Shown here: one piece after another, positions 1 through 10,972 of the stretch
Layout: each line of letters begins with the position of its first letter
Position numbering within the stretch: the first letter of the stretch is position 1
Assembly (NCBI GenBank): GCA_951799425.1
Contig: OX637393.1
Coordinates: 17,503,744-17,567,743 of the forward strand
Direction of reading: 5' to 3'
Source of the DNA: Ilex aquifolium
Lineage: Eukaryota; Streptophyta; Magnoliopsida; Aquifoliales; Aquifoliaceae
DNA length: 64,000 nt
Translations under genes and position numbers: made by a program
The notes under the pieces: generated by a model
Told to the model about the DNA's origin: nothing
What the model saw: the letters and a program-made list of their open reading frames with translations, nothing else
Database searches by the model: none

Positions 1-49
1 CAGGGCTTGTGCTTTGATAGCCGCCCTTGGTTGGTATTGGATATCAAAC

Positions 50-1585
50 TCATCTAATTCCATTGGATACAACTAATTTTCCCAAGACTCTCTTTAGAGG
101 CTGGTCGGTGATCACAACAACGGTGTGACTCTGGAAATAATGTCGTAGACGCCTTGCTGTTAAGATGAGAGCGAGCGCTAGCTTCTCCAGTCCTGAATAT
201 CTGACCTCTACTCCTCGGTATGCTCTGCTCACATAATAAATTAGCTTTTGCACTCCATCACTGTTCCTGATGAGGACTGAGCTTACAGCTGATGGAGAAG
301 CAGAAAGGTATAAGTACAAACTTTCACCCGGTGTAGCGTGTGAAAGGAGGGGAGGTGTGGCCAAGTAGGATTTGAGCCTCTGAAAGGCTTCCTCTGCCTC
401 TAGTCCCCACTCGAAGGCCTTTCGGAGAATCTTGAAGAAAGGGAAGCATTTGTCTGCAGACTTGGAGATGAATCTGTTAAGTGATGTAATTCTCCCATTG
501 AGACGCTGGAGTTCCTTGGTTGAGGAGGGTGACTTCATATCGAGGATGGCCTTAATTTTGTCGGGGTTTGCCTCAATTCCCCTCTGATTGACCATAAAGC
601 CTAGGAACTTTCCCGACCCTACGCCAAAGGCACATTTCTCAGGGTTCGACTTCATGTGGTATGACCTGAGAAGGTTGAAAGTTTCTTGGAGGTGGTCGAT
701 GTGGTCTACTGCTGCGAGACTTTTCACCAGCATGTCGTCCACGTACACCTCCATCATTTTCTCGATCTGTGACTCGAACATCTTGTTCACCATTCGCTGA
801 TAGGTTGCTCCTGCGTTCTTTAACCCGAAGGTCATGACCCTGTAGCAGTAGGTCCCCCTTGGCGTGATGAACGATGTCTTCTCCTGGTCTAGGGGGTGCA
901 TGTTAATCTGGTTATACCCAGAATATGCATCCATAAAGGTGAGCAATTCATGTCCTGTTGTGGCGTCGATGAGGAGGTCGATTTGTGGTAATGGGTAGCT
1001 ATCTTTCGGGCACGCCTTGTTAAGCTCAGTAAAGTTGACGTAGAGGCGCCACTTCCCATTAGCTTTAGTCACCATCACCACATTTGAGAGCCACTCAGGA
1101 TAGACAACTTCTCTGACCTCTCCGTTCTCTATCAACTTTTCCACCTCCTTTTCCATTGCTTGGGCCCTTTCAGTGGAGGCACCCCTTAGCTTTTGGTGAA
1201 CAGGCTTGTGGTGAGGGCCGGCGTTGAGGCGGTGGGTGGTGACCTCAGGGTCGATGCCCTCTAGGTCTGCATGTGACCATGCAAAAACGTCCATGTTACG
1301 CTTTAAAAAGTCTATGAGCTGGCGGACCAAGTCTTCAGAAAGGGAAGAGTCAATGTACACTCTTCTATCTGGATGCTCCTCATCCAAGATCACTGGGGTG
1401 AGCTCCTCGACTGGTTCTCCTCTTTCTATAGTGGCATCATCCCTTGGGTCGAGGACCTCCACTTGCAGGGCCTCTTGTGACTTTCTGGTATTCATAGAGG
1501 AGACGTAGCACTCTCTTGCAGCTACTTGGTCTCCTCGGACCTCTCTTGGAAAACGGAGAATGAGATGGTAGGTAGAGGGCACCAC
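50..1585 (-). pseudogene. reverse transcriptase / start of RNase H, Tat-like gypsy
   Basis: A 511-codon open stretch of pol. An acidic linker comes first, then the RT fingers (VVMVTKANGKWRLYVNF), palm motif FMDAYSGYNQI and active site YVDDML, thumb/connection (FLGFMVNQRGIEANPDKI) and the beginning of RNase H (LYLYLSASPSAVSSVL, then TDQPLK). The catalytic Asp residues of the palm are present. One conserved Asp of the LCVDF-type motif is Asn here (YVNFTELN). The frame ends at about position 50; the adjacent RNase H coding sequence continues to the window edge in another frame. RT itself looks nearly intact, but the surrounding stops prevent a full polyprotein. Confidence 0.9.
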
Positions 1586-1606
1586 TCTTAGTGTGTTGAG
1601 AGCAGG

Positions 1607-1861
1607 TCACCCTAGAATAATGTTGTATGCCGATGGGCAGTCTGTCACGAGGAAGTTGACCATGACTGTGGAGTTTTGGGGTGCTGTGCTGGCAGTGACT
1701 AGTAAGGTAATGGACCCTAGGGGATACACCTTCTCCCCGGAGAACCCAATGAGGGGCGACCTGATAGGCTGCAGTCTCTCCCTGCCTAAGTTAAGCTTGT
1801 CATAAGCCTCTGCGAACAATATATCTGCAGAGCTGCCGCTGTCCACGAGAATTCTCCGCAC
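1607..1861 (-). pseudogene. aspartic protease segment of Tat-like gypsy element
   Basis: The protein cuts the Gag-Pol precursor. The catalytic motif LVDSGSSADILF is intact, followed by LIGFSGEKVYPLGSI and the AYNIILG end typical of plant gypsy proteases. It lies in the same frame as gag upstream and RT downstream. A TAG stop (1862-1864) immediately precedes it and a TGA (1607-1609) follows, at a place where a conserved Arg is usual (ILGRP in relatives). The apparent start is a GTG created by this fragmentation; it is not a true initiation site. Confidence 0.85.
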
Positions 1862-2041
1862 CTAAAAGTTGGCGACGGTCATAGTGAGCACCAGAGGGTC
1901 GTCATAGGGGTGCTGGATTCCTTCCAAATCCTTGTCTGAGAAGGATATGACCTCGTTGTTGCCATACTTGGGTGCCTTAGATGGGCGCAATTCGTCGGGA
2001 TGCCTAGCTTTCCTGGCATGAGCCTTCATAGCTGAGAGAGA

Positions 2042-3254
2042 TTATCCTCCCCCTGCAAGCCCTCCGGAGATGGTGTGAATCTCCCCGATGGGCTGTTGAT
2101 CTTCCTGATTACGAGGTGGTGCCGGAGCCTGTCCTCTACCGGCAACATATTGGCACAGGTGACTCCGTTGGATGAGCTCCTCAATCTGTCTTTTGAGGTC
2201 ATAGCAGTCGTCGGTGTCATGACCATGGTCGCAATGGAAGCGACAATACTTGTTTGGGTTCCTACGGTTTGGGGGAGACTTCATTCTCCCTGGCCACTTT
2301 ACTGCGGGGTCATCCTGAATCTGTAATAGGATGTGCCCAACAGAGGCATTGAGGGGAGTGAAGGCTTGTCGTTCTCTTTGGGGGGCAGGACCGAGCCGGT
2401 CTTTGGCAGGTACCCTCTCTGTCCTGCTGCGCTTGTCGTTACTCTCCTTCTTAACGTCCCTGTCTCTTTCCTTCCTTTTATCCCCAGTTCTTGAGGACTC
2501 CCCCCGTCTGGCCCTTATAATGTCCTCAGCATTTATGTATTTTTGGGCCTTCGCCAGTAGCTCTGGCATGCTCTTTGGTGGGCGCTTCATCACCGAGAAA
2601 AGGAAGCTCGATGATCTGAGGCCTCCCAGGAAGGCGGTCATGTTAAATTTTTCATCAGGCTCTTCGACCTGAAGGACCTCCTCGTTAAAACGAGTGAGAT
2701 AGCTTTTCAGGCTCTCATCTCTGTCCTGCTTTATGCTGAGCAGGTGGGTAGCAGGCTTCTGGTGGCGGCGCCCTCCAATAAAGTGCGACACGAAGGACCT
2801 GCTTAGCTCAGCAAATGAGCCAATGGAGGCGGGGGAGATCTTGGCGAACCACTATCGAGCGGATCCCTTCAGGGTGGTTGGAAACGCTCGGCACATGATT
2901 TCGTCAGGGACGTTGTGCAGCTGCATTAAGGTCTTAAAAGTTTCGAGTTGGTCCAGCGGATCTTTCGTTCCGTCAAAGGTTTCGATGGATGGCATCTTGA
3001 ATTTCTGGGGAAGTAGGTAGTTCTCCACGTCAGGTTTGAAAGGTGTATCGGTTCGACTTACGGGGTAGTCCACTGTCTCGGGTCCCTGCGCCTTCATGGC
3101 GTTGAAGACGTCACTCAACTGATTTTGCACCTCCTTAATTTTTTCGTCCTAATGATTGGGAGGAGGTCCTCTGGAATTATCACAGCAATGGCTCCCATGC
3201 TCCATGCTTTGGTTTTCACCCTCATTCTCTTGAAAAGGAGGGTCTCCACCATGG

Positions 3255-3286
<32 letters not shown>

Positions 3287-3568
3287 GGCTGGAGGAGGAG
3301 GTCCCTCATGGTGGGCCCCCCTGTGTGGGGCGCCTAAGGGGGCACCAAGAGGGGGAGCTCCTTGATGACCAGGGAGTGGAGCTCCCCTAGCTTGAGGTCC
3401 GGGCTGCGCTCCTCCTTGTTGCTCGAGCATCAATTGCAAGATCTGTTGGTTCTGGGCTATAAGTTGATGCATGGTGTCCAGCATCTACTGTGCATTTGGG
3501 ACTGGATTGGTAGGTGGAGGAGGAGCAACCTCCTCCTCTCGTGCTGGATTGTCTTTAGGGTGATTCAT
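2042..3568 (-). pseudogene. gag of Tat-like gypsy element, with in-frame stops
   Basis: Capsid/nucleocapsid precursor of the retrotransposon. The likely start is the ATG at 3568-3566 (MNHPKDNP), in frame with the rest. Order: a Gln-rich stretch, a Pro/Ala repeat encoded by a GGAGCA-type microsatellite near 3257-3290, a retrotransposon-gag core (FDGTKDPLDQLETFK near 2985-2940, then the LTRFNEE region), a Lys/Arg-rich linker and a nucleic-acid-binding knuckle CRFHCDHGHDTDDC. In-frame stops are seen at 3485-3487, 3149-3151, 2852-2854 and 2042-2044. The 2852 stop lies where related Gags have a Trp (inference). No frameshift is needed to read through. A dead copy. Confidence 0.85.
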
Positions 3569-3630
3569 CGATCTGGTGGTGATCGAGTTGATTCAACAAA
3601 GAAAGTTTTTTAGAAGTGAGAATTTCGTCG

Positions 3631-3650
3631 TTCCCACAGATGGCGTCAAA
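3631..3650 (-). promoter_or_regulatory. Primer-binding site of the Tat-like element
   Basis: The minus strand reads TTTGACGCCATCTGTGGGAA just inside the LTR. This resembles the TGGCGCCGTCTGTGGG-type primer site found next to the 5' LTR in this plant gypsy lineage. I did not identify the matching tRNA. Confidence 0.6.
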
Positions 3651-3651
3651 C

Positions 3652-4243
3652 TGATGATGCACAAAATTGGTTTGTACACCACCTGTCAATTAAGTTATAT
3701 AAAATGCAATAAAGTAAAGGGAGAGAGAAAACAAAGTTTATAGTGGTTCGGTCAAGGTGACCTACGTCCACTTGGAATGGCAAGGGTCGCCGAGATTTTA
3801 TTGACTCCGGTGTAGAGAGAGAGCAGAGAATTACAATCTTAGAGAGAGAGAAGAGATTTGCCTGAATCAGTGTCTTGCCCCCCAAGTATTGGTGGGGCTT
3901 ACATTTTATAGTGGTTGCCTCATAATGGGTATTAACTTAGTAGCTGATCCAGCGGTCATAACAGATTGAGACTACTTTAATGGTAGTTAAATGGTTTGGC
4001 GACCTCTCCTCTTCTCAACGGGCAAGGGAGTTGAGGTGCACTCCAAATGACTTGGTCGATGGATGAGGGAAGGCTGACTTTCTCCAAGCGGCGAGGGTGA
4101 CGTTCCCTTGGTGGCGTAGCTCCCTTGTGGGCTTGACTGGCTTGGACCTCATAGGGCCTGCTGGGTCTTCTACGAGCTTGGGCTCTTTAATTAAGTTTAG
4201 GCTTTTACACATGGATTGGGTCATTTGGGTCTGGCCCATCACA
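3652..4243 (-). repeat. 5' LTR of the Tat-like gypsy element
   Basis: Read on the minus strand this stretch begins TGTGATGGGCC and ends CATCATCA, directly followed by the primer-binding region. Length about 590 bp. The inner edge may be at 3652 or 3655 because TG occurs at both. The second LTR is outside the window, so the boundaries are inferred from TG..CA ends and PBS position only. Confidence 0.65.
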
Positions 4244-4854
4244 ATGCAATTAGGACTTCAATGTAATTAATTATCAAAACTAGTACTTAATTATCGTAAT
4301 AACATTTTTGGCCAGAAAAATAGGAACTATCTATATTTTTTTTAGTAATACTATGTTTACCAAAATTTGTATCTCAAATCAGTGTAGGTGGTTAGATCAG
4401 TGGGACATACTAATTTCACCAAACATTCAATGCATAAGATTTTGACACATCATTTGGAATACAAGATTTGGTATACAAATTTGGGCAGCATAGTTTTATT
4501 CATTTTTTTTCTTTTTTCCGAAAAAATAGGAACTATATGTATTTTTATTTTTTATCTTTTTTCTACTGTCTAATCGAAAAACGAGAAAAGCAAGGTAAAC
4601 TGAAAAATGTTTCAAGGTCATTGGGTTTTTACTGTGGAACCAACACCAGGGGATCATCACCCACACATTTTAAAACCCAACCGTCACGTTTCGCAACGGT
4701 CCTAAACTGCCACTCTCCCGCCTTCTCTCGTCTTTGTATCCCTAATCATCAAACTGTCATGCAAACTCTTCCCGTTGCCCTTTCTCAAGCACCAACACTG
4801 GTGTTTGAGATCACCCAACGACTTCACCGTAGCGGCGCTTGGTTTTTACCAGGT

Positions 4855-4888
4855 GTCGCCACCGCCACCGCCACCGCCACCGCCACAA
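4855..4888 (+). repeat. CCGCCA hexamer repeat before the RKD start codon
   Basis: About five tandem CACCGC units lie just upstream of the likely start codon of the RWP-RK gene. If translation began at the upstream in-frame ATG (4839) this would encode an Arg-His repeat, which looks like translated leader rather than protein. Confidence 0.7.
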
Positions 4889-4907
4889 CCCTATCAAATT
4901 GAAATTG

Positions 4908-7635
4908 ATGGCAGAACCACCAACCACTGTTTCCTATCACAACCCATTTGATCATGACCTTTCCAGCATTGAAGAGATCCTAATGTCAGATGAAAACCCG
5001 AGTTTCGATCTCTCCGAATTACCTTCTCTCCCAGAAAACAATTCCTTTCACATATTAATCTCTCAATCCGGTGATGATAATATTGCAGACCCGGACGATC
5101 ACCTTGTGGATCCATTTGTTTGGGAGGTTTTGAATGACTCTGATGTTAACAACTCTCAAGCAGGGCCTTCTGAAATCCATGGCGAAAGAACTGGACATGA
5201 CAGAGAAAATAGTAATCCAGAAAATTTGGGTTTTGGAAATCCGGTGCCATTGTCTATTTGGCCTGTATCACCAGTTCCATATGCTTGCAGTTGCTGTCAA
5301 GTGCTAAGAGAAATAATCCATACTAATGGTGTGTATATATGTAGCCAACAATTTTCAGTTTTAGAAGTTTCATTGTCATGTAGGATAATACTCATTGTTT
5401 TTTCTTCCAATTCATGCCCAATGCGAAGTAAAATCCATTTTAATTGACTATCTAGTTCCTAAAAATTCAACCAAAAATGTTAAAAAAACTAGGCTTTCTT
5501 CTAGAAATTAACCTAATCCAATTAGGAACCAAGAGGTTTAAGAGTGGTATATCCATATATCTGCATAGTAAAGAAGTGGTTAATCTTACTTTCATTTCAT
5601 TACGAGATTTCTATGTTATTTTTGTCGTAAACGATTAACTTCCGTTGTTGTGTTTTGTATAGACTTACAACCTAAACCATATAATCTAGAGCAATGTTAC
5701 AGGGACCATTGAATTGATTGTGGGCTCCATCTAACATTAAAACTTACAACTAATTCAATTTTTGTATTGAAGTCACATCATTAAGTCTCTAAATAAGGTC
5801 ATATAGCATTACTCATAATCTAATATGTAATAAAAAAAAAATTCTTCTATTACTAGTTTGTGATCTCATACGCAACAAAGTCATCAATAAACCAAGATTA
5901 CTATTTAATGATTGTTTTATTTGATTTTTCATCTGTTTAGGTTTTTTTTTTTTTTTTGGCTTGTTTAATGTAATAACTCATCTATCTATACTACTAGGCA
6001 TCCACATGACAAAACTCGAGATTCATGGAAGACTTGGTATGATTTGTCACGCTGTTCTGGAGAATCGATATGGTACACAATTGACCACACGAAACGAAGA
6101 GTATCAAATGTTTGAGTAAGTCTGATAAAATGTTTTGATTAGATTCAAATAGTTAGTCAACAACTCCTTACTCTGCATGCATTTATCCCACCCTAAACTC
6201 TACCTACAATGACATGTGTCTTGTGTGTTGGACTCTACAAGTGCAAATTGGTCATAATTGCTGGATTCAAATCTAGTTAAGCATTCAGTTTTATGACTTT
6301 ATTTTTAACTCAGTTTTTGCAGGGAAAGCACAAGCAGTGTAAAGCAGTTCCTAGTTCAGTACTGTGAAGGGCGTAAACAAGCTGGCTACATTTTGCTGCA
6401 AGATCCACTTTTAATCTTCTATGAGACCTTGTGTGTTGGATTAAGTGGGGATGACAACTCATTGGATACAGATGGTTTCCTTCAACAATCACCAACAAAT
6501 TCAGGTTGGTGAACTCCTGTGCCCTCTATAAATGTAATGGGTTTTTCATACCACAACTCATTTCATGGATTACTTAATACTATCTGGCCACTTGTAATCT
6601 CTTTTTTTCAGTCGATATACAACAACGCTCAACTCCCACCTTAAAAATTCACTGAATATGTTCTATAGAACAATGGGGTGGCACTTTACTAATAAAAAGG
6701 TTAAGGGCTGGGAAGCTGTTATTTGCTGCTTTCTGTCTACTTTGCAAGCCTTCACTACCCTGTTTTGTAACTTTTCTTCTTTCATTTGTCCACAAAAAGG
6801 AGAAAATGGCAGTAATCTAGCAGTAGTCCTTTCAAACGAGGTCCATGAGAATTACTCATGGCTCACAATATTTCTGGTCTCTAAAAATAAATTTTAACCT
6901 CATAACCCAACAGACTATTAAGTAGTATCCTTAGTCCTTTACACACAATCTATTTTTTTGTGACAATGTGCATCATATATATATTGGACATATTGTGCAT
7001 CTTACAGACAGAGAGGATACATGGCGGATTACAAGATTGTGTTACAAGTCACATTATCTGAGATTCTCTTTTTTTCAAGTTGACATGTTATGAGATCACG
7101 AGGTCACAACGGCTACTTTCCGTACAGGTGATTTCCAAATGAACCATCCCGAAATGGAGGCCCAACCGGAGCTTGTGAACCAAGCAGAGGCCGAGAGCAA
7201 GGCAGACAGACTTACAAAGACCTCTCTCGCCGCACAGGTTGTACTATGTACACTCTCGTATCTTTATGACAATGCCAATCCATACTCAACTTTGCCTACT
7301 TCAATTATTCTTGTTTTGGTGATAATCAAGTTGTGTTTTCTCGCGGTTTTGTTCATGTCATTTTGAATTGGGTTAATAACACTTTTGATTGGACCAAAGC
7401 CCGTTAGTTTTAGAAAGTGAATCCTAACCACTAATTTCAGGGGTGTTTGTTTTGCTGGCTTCATCATTGTACCGATGAATAGTGCAGAGGGAAAGAACAG
7501 GAAAGTTAACATTGAAAGATGTCAAACAGTATTTCAATCTTCCTATAGATAAAGCGGCCAAGAAAATGAATATATGTCCCACTGTCATGAAGAAGATATG
7601 CCGCAGAGATGGGTTGTTACGCTGGCCATACAGAA

Positions 7636-7678
<43 letters not shown>

Positions 7679-7879
7679 AGTTGAATCTACTGAATATATA
7701 TTGTTGTGTGTGTGTCTCTCTATTTCTGATGGACGCAGATAAAAAGCACTGAGAAGAAAATTTCAAAGAAAAAAGGAAGTTTAGCTGCCATTGATGTCAA
7801 AGAAAAGGCAGGGGCACAAGCGGAGATAGAGAGCCTTCAACAAGAACTTGCCTCTATATTTGCAGCAAACAGTGGTTGA
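4908..7879 (+). CDS. RWP-RK domain transcription factor, RKD type
   Basis: Predicted exons: 4908-5328, 5998-6115, 6323-6504, 7128-7237, 7488-7637, 7739-7879. All introns are GT..AG, phases agree, and the total is 1122 nt (373 residues). I chose the ATG at 4908 (MAEPPTT); an in-frame ATG at 4839 would add a low-complexity Arg-His leader. The N-terminal half is acidic and holds the ACSCCQVLREIIHTNG motif, then a conserved segment (LEIHGRLGMICHAVLENRYG). Exon 5 carries the RWP-RK domain: LTLKDVKQYFNLPIDKAAKK, NICPTVMKKICRRDG and the signature RWPYRK. Exon 6 adds a basic stretch and a short Glu/Gln-rich coiled-coil-like tail. There is no PB1 domain, so this is RKD-type rather than NLP-type. Plant RKD proteins are DNA-binding regulators, several acting in egg-cell and embryo identity (family knowledge); the long N-terminus resembles the RKD5 subgroup (inference). 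It looks intact. Confidence 0.87.
5689..5814. mobile_element. MITE of 126 bp in RKD intron 1
   Basis: Imperfect terminal inverted repeats: the left end starts GAGCAATGTTAC and the reverse complement of the right end starts GAGTAATGCTAT. A perfect 8-bp direct repeat ATAATCTA flanks it (5681-5688 and 5815-5822). Size, AT-richness and intronic position fit a miniature element; the 8-bp duplication suggests a hAT-type transposase (inference). Confidence 0.65.
7488..7879 (+). other. RWP-RK domain exons (exons 5 and 6 of the RKD gene)
   Basis: Exon 5 (7488-7637, exactly 50 codons, phase 0 at both ends) encodes nearly the whole DNA-binding domain and ends on the Lys of RWPYRK. Exon 6 (7739-7879) adds the basic region and the stop. 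A TC dinucleotide run starts right at the splice donor of exon 5 (about 7638-7672), so microsatellite slippage could alter the donor context. Confidence 0.87.
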
Positions 7880-10027
7880 TGTGACTTTGGTTTACCAGTG
7901 GATTAATGTTGAACCACAAAAATAAAAATAAAAAGATAGTTAAATACTATTTTTCTTCCCAATTTTGATGTAATGAAGTTTTTTTTTACATCTTGTTTCT
8001 TCGATTGGCAGGAGTATTTGTAATAGAGAAATAGGCCTTGATACTATTCCGATGTATAGTGAAAGAGAAGTGTTGTAATAATTATAGGCTGGGGTGGAAC
8101 CAAAAAATCTTCTTAGAGTAGACATTTAATTTTTTTTCTAATCGATAAAATTAAGATGATAAATTTATATCTTGTTTAATATATAAAAAATTCACTAAAC
8201 ATAAAAGGAACAAAAACCATTATAAATAGTTTCTGCAAAGAAAAAAAATAATAAACAAAAAGATTGTTTATACGTTCATAAAAGAATTAAAGCTAATTAC
8301 AATCACTTACATTTGACTTTAATCATTTTTACATTTTTGAAAAGAAATGTTAACTTAATTATCAATATCATTAAAAATATATTTATTTTGTACTAATTTA
8401 CATTATTAATTACCTATTTATCACTCCTTTAAGTTATGCAAAAAATTATTATGTATCCCTCTTAGCGCTACCTTTGGCGCTGGAGGGGTCCTTAAATCAT
8501 GGGAAGCAGAAGTCCGACACATAGACCAATGCTTGATGAGCACTCGCCTACAGCTCAAGTGGTTATTCTGGGTTTGCTTTGGTAGTTTAGTCCTGTAGCC
8601 AAAGCTTGGTTACCACTCGCTCAGGGCTCAAGCCGCATACGGAATTCTGTAGATTTTAGTTTTCTATTTGTTTTCAAATTCTATTAGTTGCAAAGCAGAT
8701 TGAAAAACATCAGGATAACCTAACATAGTCTTCAAAAAAAAAAATTAAAGCACCACTACTTGGTGGGTTCCAAGATTGCTCATTTATTATTCATCACTTA
8801 GATCAAAATTTGGGTGTGAAATACCTACAAGGTAGATATTACAACGTCAAAAACATTTGGATAACTTTGAGAATTTCAAAGTAGAGTTCAATGGAAGGGA
8901 TTCCTTGGACATATCGAATTAAGGGTCCGATTTTTGGTATGATCCCTAGAATCATTCAAAGCTTGTTGAGGATTAAGAAGAAGATTCAAGATGAAAAAAG
9001 CATCAAGTCATAGGCACCTCGTTGTGATAATTTTTTGGAGTCCTGTAACAACATTGAATCATCTAGTGGACTATTTGGTTGGGCTTTCCAAATAAGGATT
9101 GTTTATTGTTGATTAATGCACAATCTCACTTGGGAATGTGGTGAGACTGTAACCTCATACCCCTAAGGGAATCATGCTCGCACTTCGCAGTTTATCACCT
9201 GTAGTTATGGATTCTTTTTGGTCGGCATATTAACTTTTCTCAAGGTTAGGCTTTTGTGTTCTTGTATAATTTCATCAAGTTGATCTCTATTCATAACCAA
9301 CTGGTTTGTAGGAGTATTGTCGGTGGTCAATACCTCCTTTTTTTCCATGCTTGACTATAGATAGCATCTCCCCATTGAAAAGAGGATTTGGGTTTCGCTA
9401 ATGCCCATTCCTAGCATTCTGTGCTCTTGGTACACGACGGTGGTGCTGGTTAAGGCATTAGCCATAGCTATTTCCTTTCTAGGGAATTCCTTGTTAGGCT
9501 TGGTTTTTCCAAATTGATTATCTTGGGTCATTGAAAAAGACTTATAATTGTTGGGATACTCCCTTAGGAGGCCTTAGATGGCATCTCTTAGTTCAAGTCA
9601 AAATTCTTTGTTTTCATGCCCTACTTTAGAAGGCATGTCTTCGTTCTAACTTGGGTTACTAGAACCAACACCTTCCAATAATTCCTGACCTGGAGCAACC
9701 TTAGGTATACCTGTTTTTCTACACTCGCATACTGGGGACATCTTCAAGCTTGAACCATTGAACAACAAACTGGAAAGTGGAAAACTATTCTAGGGACCCA
9801 CTAGGTGTGCCACAAATATGCTTGGTCACATATGTGGATTTATGCAGGCGCAGGTATGACAACGTTCACTTGCTAGAGAGATGCGAGAGGGATAAGAGAG
9901 TGGCCTTTGGTGGATCGTAGTGGATTGGTGTCATTGGGTTTTGGTGGTAAGTGAGACGGGGGAGATGGCAATTAGAGAGAGGGAGGGAGAGGAACACAGA
10001 AAGGGATAGAAAAGAAGGAGATGAGAG
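7880..10027. other. Intergenic, probable RKD 3' UTR then unassigned sequence
   Basis: The first 200-300 bases after the stop codon are AT-rich and could be 3' UTR. Beyond about 8150 I see no gene. Stretches of moderate GC near 8450-8650 and 8750-9830 contain no convincing open frame on either strand and may be decayed repeat. A purine-rich GA/GGGA tract at about 9880-10020 borders the next element. Confidence 0.5.
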
Positions 10028-10972
10028 CAGGGGCGGCGGGCCTAGGTGAAAATTATAAATGAGGTATTTTTAAAATTTAATATTATTATATAAGTAATAC
10101 AATTAAAATTTTGTTTAAAATTTTTTTTTTATTTTTTTTTGAGATGTAAAATTACTAATTAACCTTCTATACTTGAGTTTTATTATTATAACATTTTGAA
10201 TATATAGTATGACTTAATATTTTTGGGACATAATTCATCACAAATAGGAATAGTTTTAATTTTAAAAAAGTTTTTTTTTTTTTTGCAAGAGCAATTGATA
10301 TGTGTATTCTCAATATTATTGTATAAACAATACATATATTTGGAAAAAAAAAAAAAGCATAATGCACTGAAGAAAAAAAAAAAAGCCTAATCTTTCTATA
10401 CGGTTTAATATTTTGATTGAAGTATTAGTGTTTGTTTGTAAAACCACTTTTACATTTTTAGCTCGACAAACAAATCCAACTTTTGAATATCAAAAAAGTT
10501 GATCACATTTTACAAACTTCTCAAGATTTCCATAATATGCATTTAAGTTTGTGAGTTAGCATATAAAAATTACATAAATTACTTGAGAGAGATGTTGTTG
10601 AGACCTAAAAATCTAACATAATTTGTTGATTCAGTAATGTGACAATATTCTAGCTACAACCATTTTGAACTTCTTAAACGAGACTTTATGACTTGATATA
10701 TCATTAGATCATTAAATTAAATTTTAACAATATTGCTCATGACTTAATAGTTTGACACAAAAAAATATAAACAGTAGTGCTGAACTTGTAGTTATCTTGT
10801 ATGCCCTAAAAAGAGAAGGCTTTCTATATATATTATGTAGGTAAATAAAAGGAGAAGTCTAAGACAAAGAATACTCTTATATTTATAATTAATCATGAAA
10901 ATAATATTGGGGCCCCTCTCAGGCAAGGCCCTAAGCAGCTACCTAAGCTGCCTTGCACTTGGCCCGACACTG
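10028..10972. mobile_element. Non-autonomous hAT-type DNA transposon
   Basis: The left end reads CAGGGGCGGCGGGCC and the reverse complement of the right end reads CAGTGTCGGGCCAAG, imperfect terminal inverted repeats of the CAGNG..GGCC type common in plant hAT elements. The flanking 8-mers are GATGAGAG (10020-10027) and TATGAGAG (10973-10980), one mismatch. The interior is AT-rich with no coding potential; the right end has the nested GGCAAGGCCCTAAGCAGC-like subterminal palindromes. It lies inside a purine-rich GA tract that continues on both sides. Confidence 0.75.

Larger units (their letters stand above)
1..4243 (-). mobile_element. Ty3/gypsy LTR retrotransposon, Tat/Retand-like, 5' part
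   Basis: Minus-strand element entering from the left edge. In transcriptional order it has a 5' LTR (4243 down to about 3652), a primer-binding region, gag, protease, reverse transcriptase and the start of RNase H. Integrase and the 3' LTR lie outside the window, so target-site duplication cannot be tested. Gag carries the histidine-rich knuckle with DHGHDTDDC and RT carries LNKACPKDSYPLP, FMDAYSGYNQI and YVDDML, wording typical of the plant Tat/Retand lineage (family knowledge). Gag, protease and RT all lie in one reading frame, broken by stops rather than frameshifts until about position 55-80, where a small frameshift precedes the RNase H continuation (ELDEFDIQYQ in another frame). Not autonomous as it stands. 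Confidence 0.9.
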
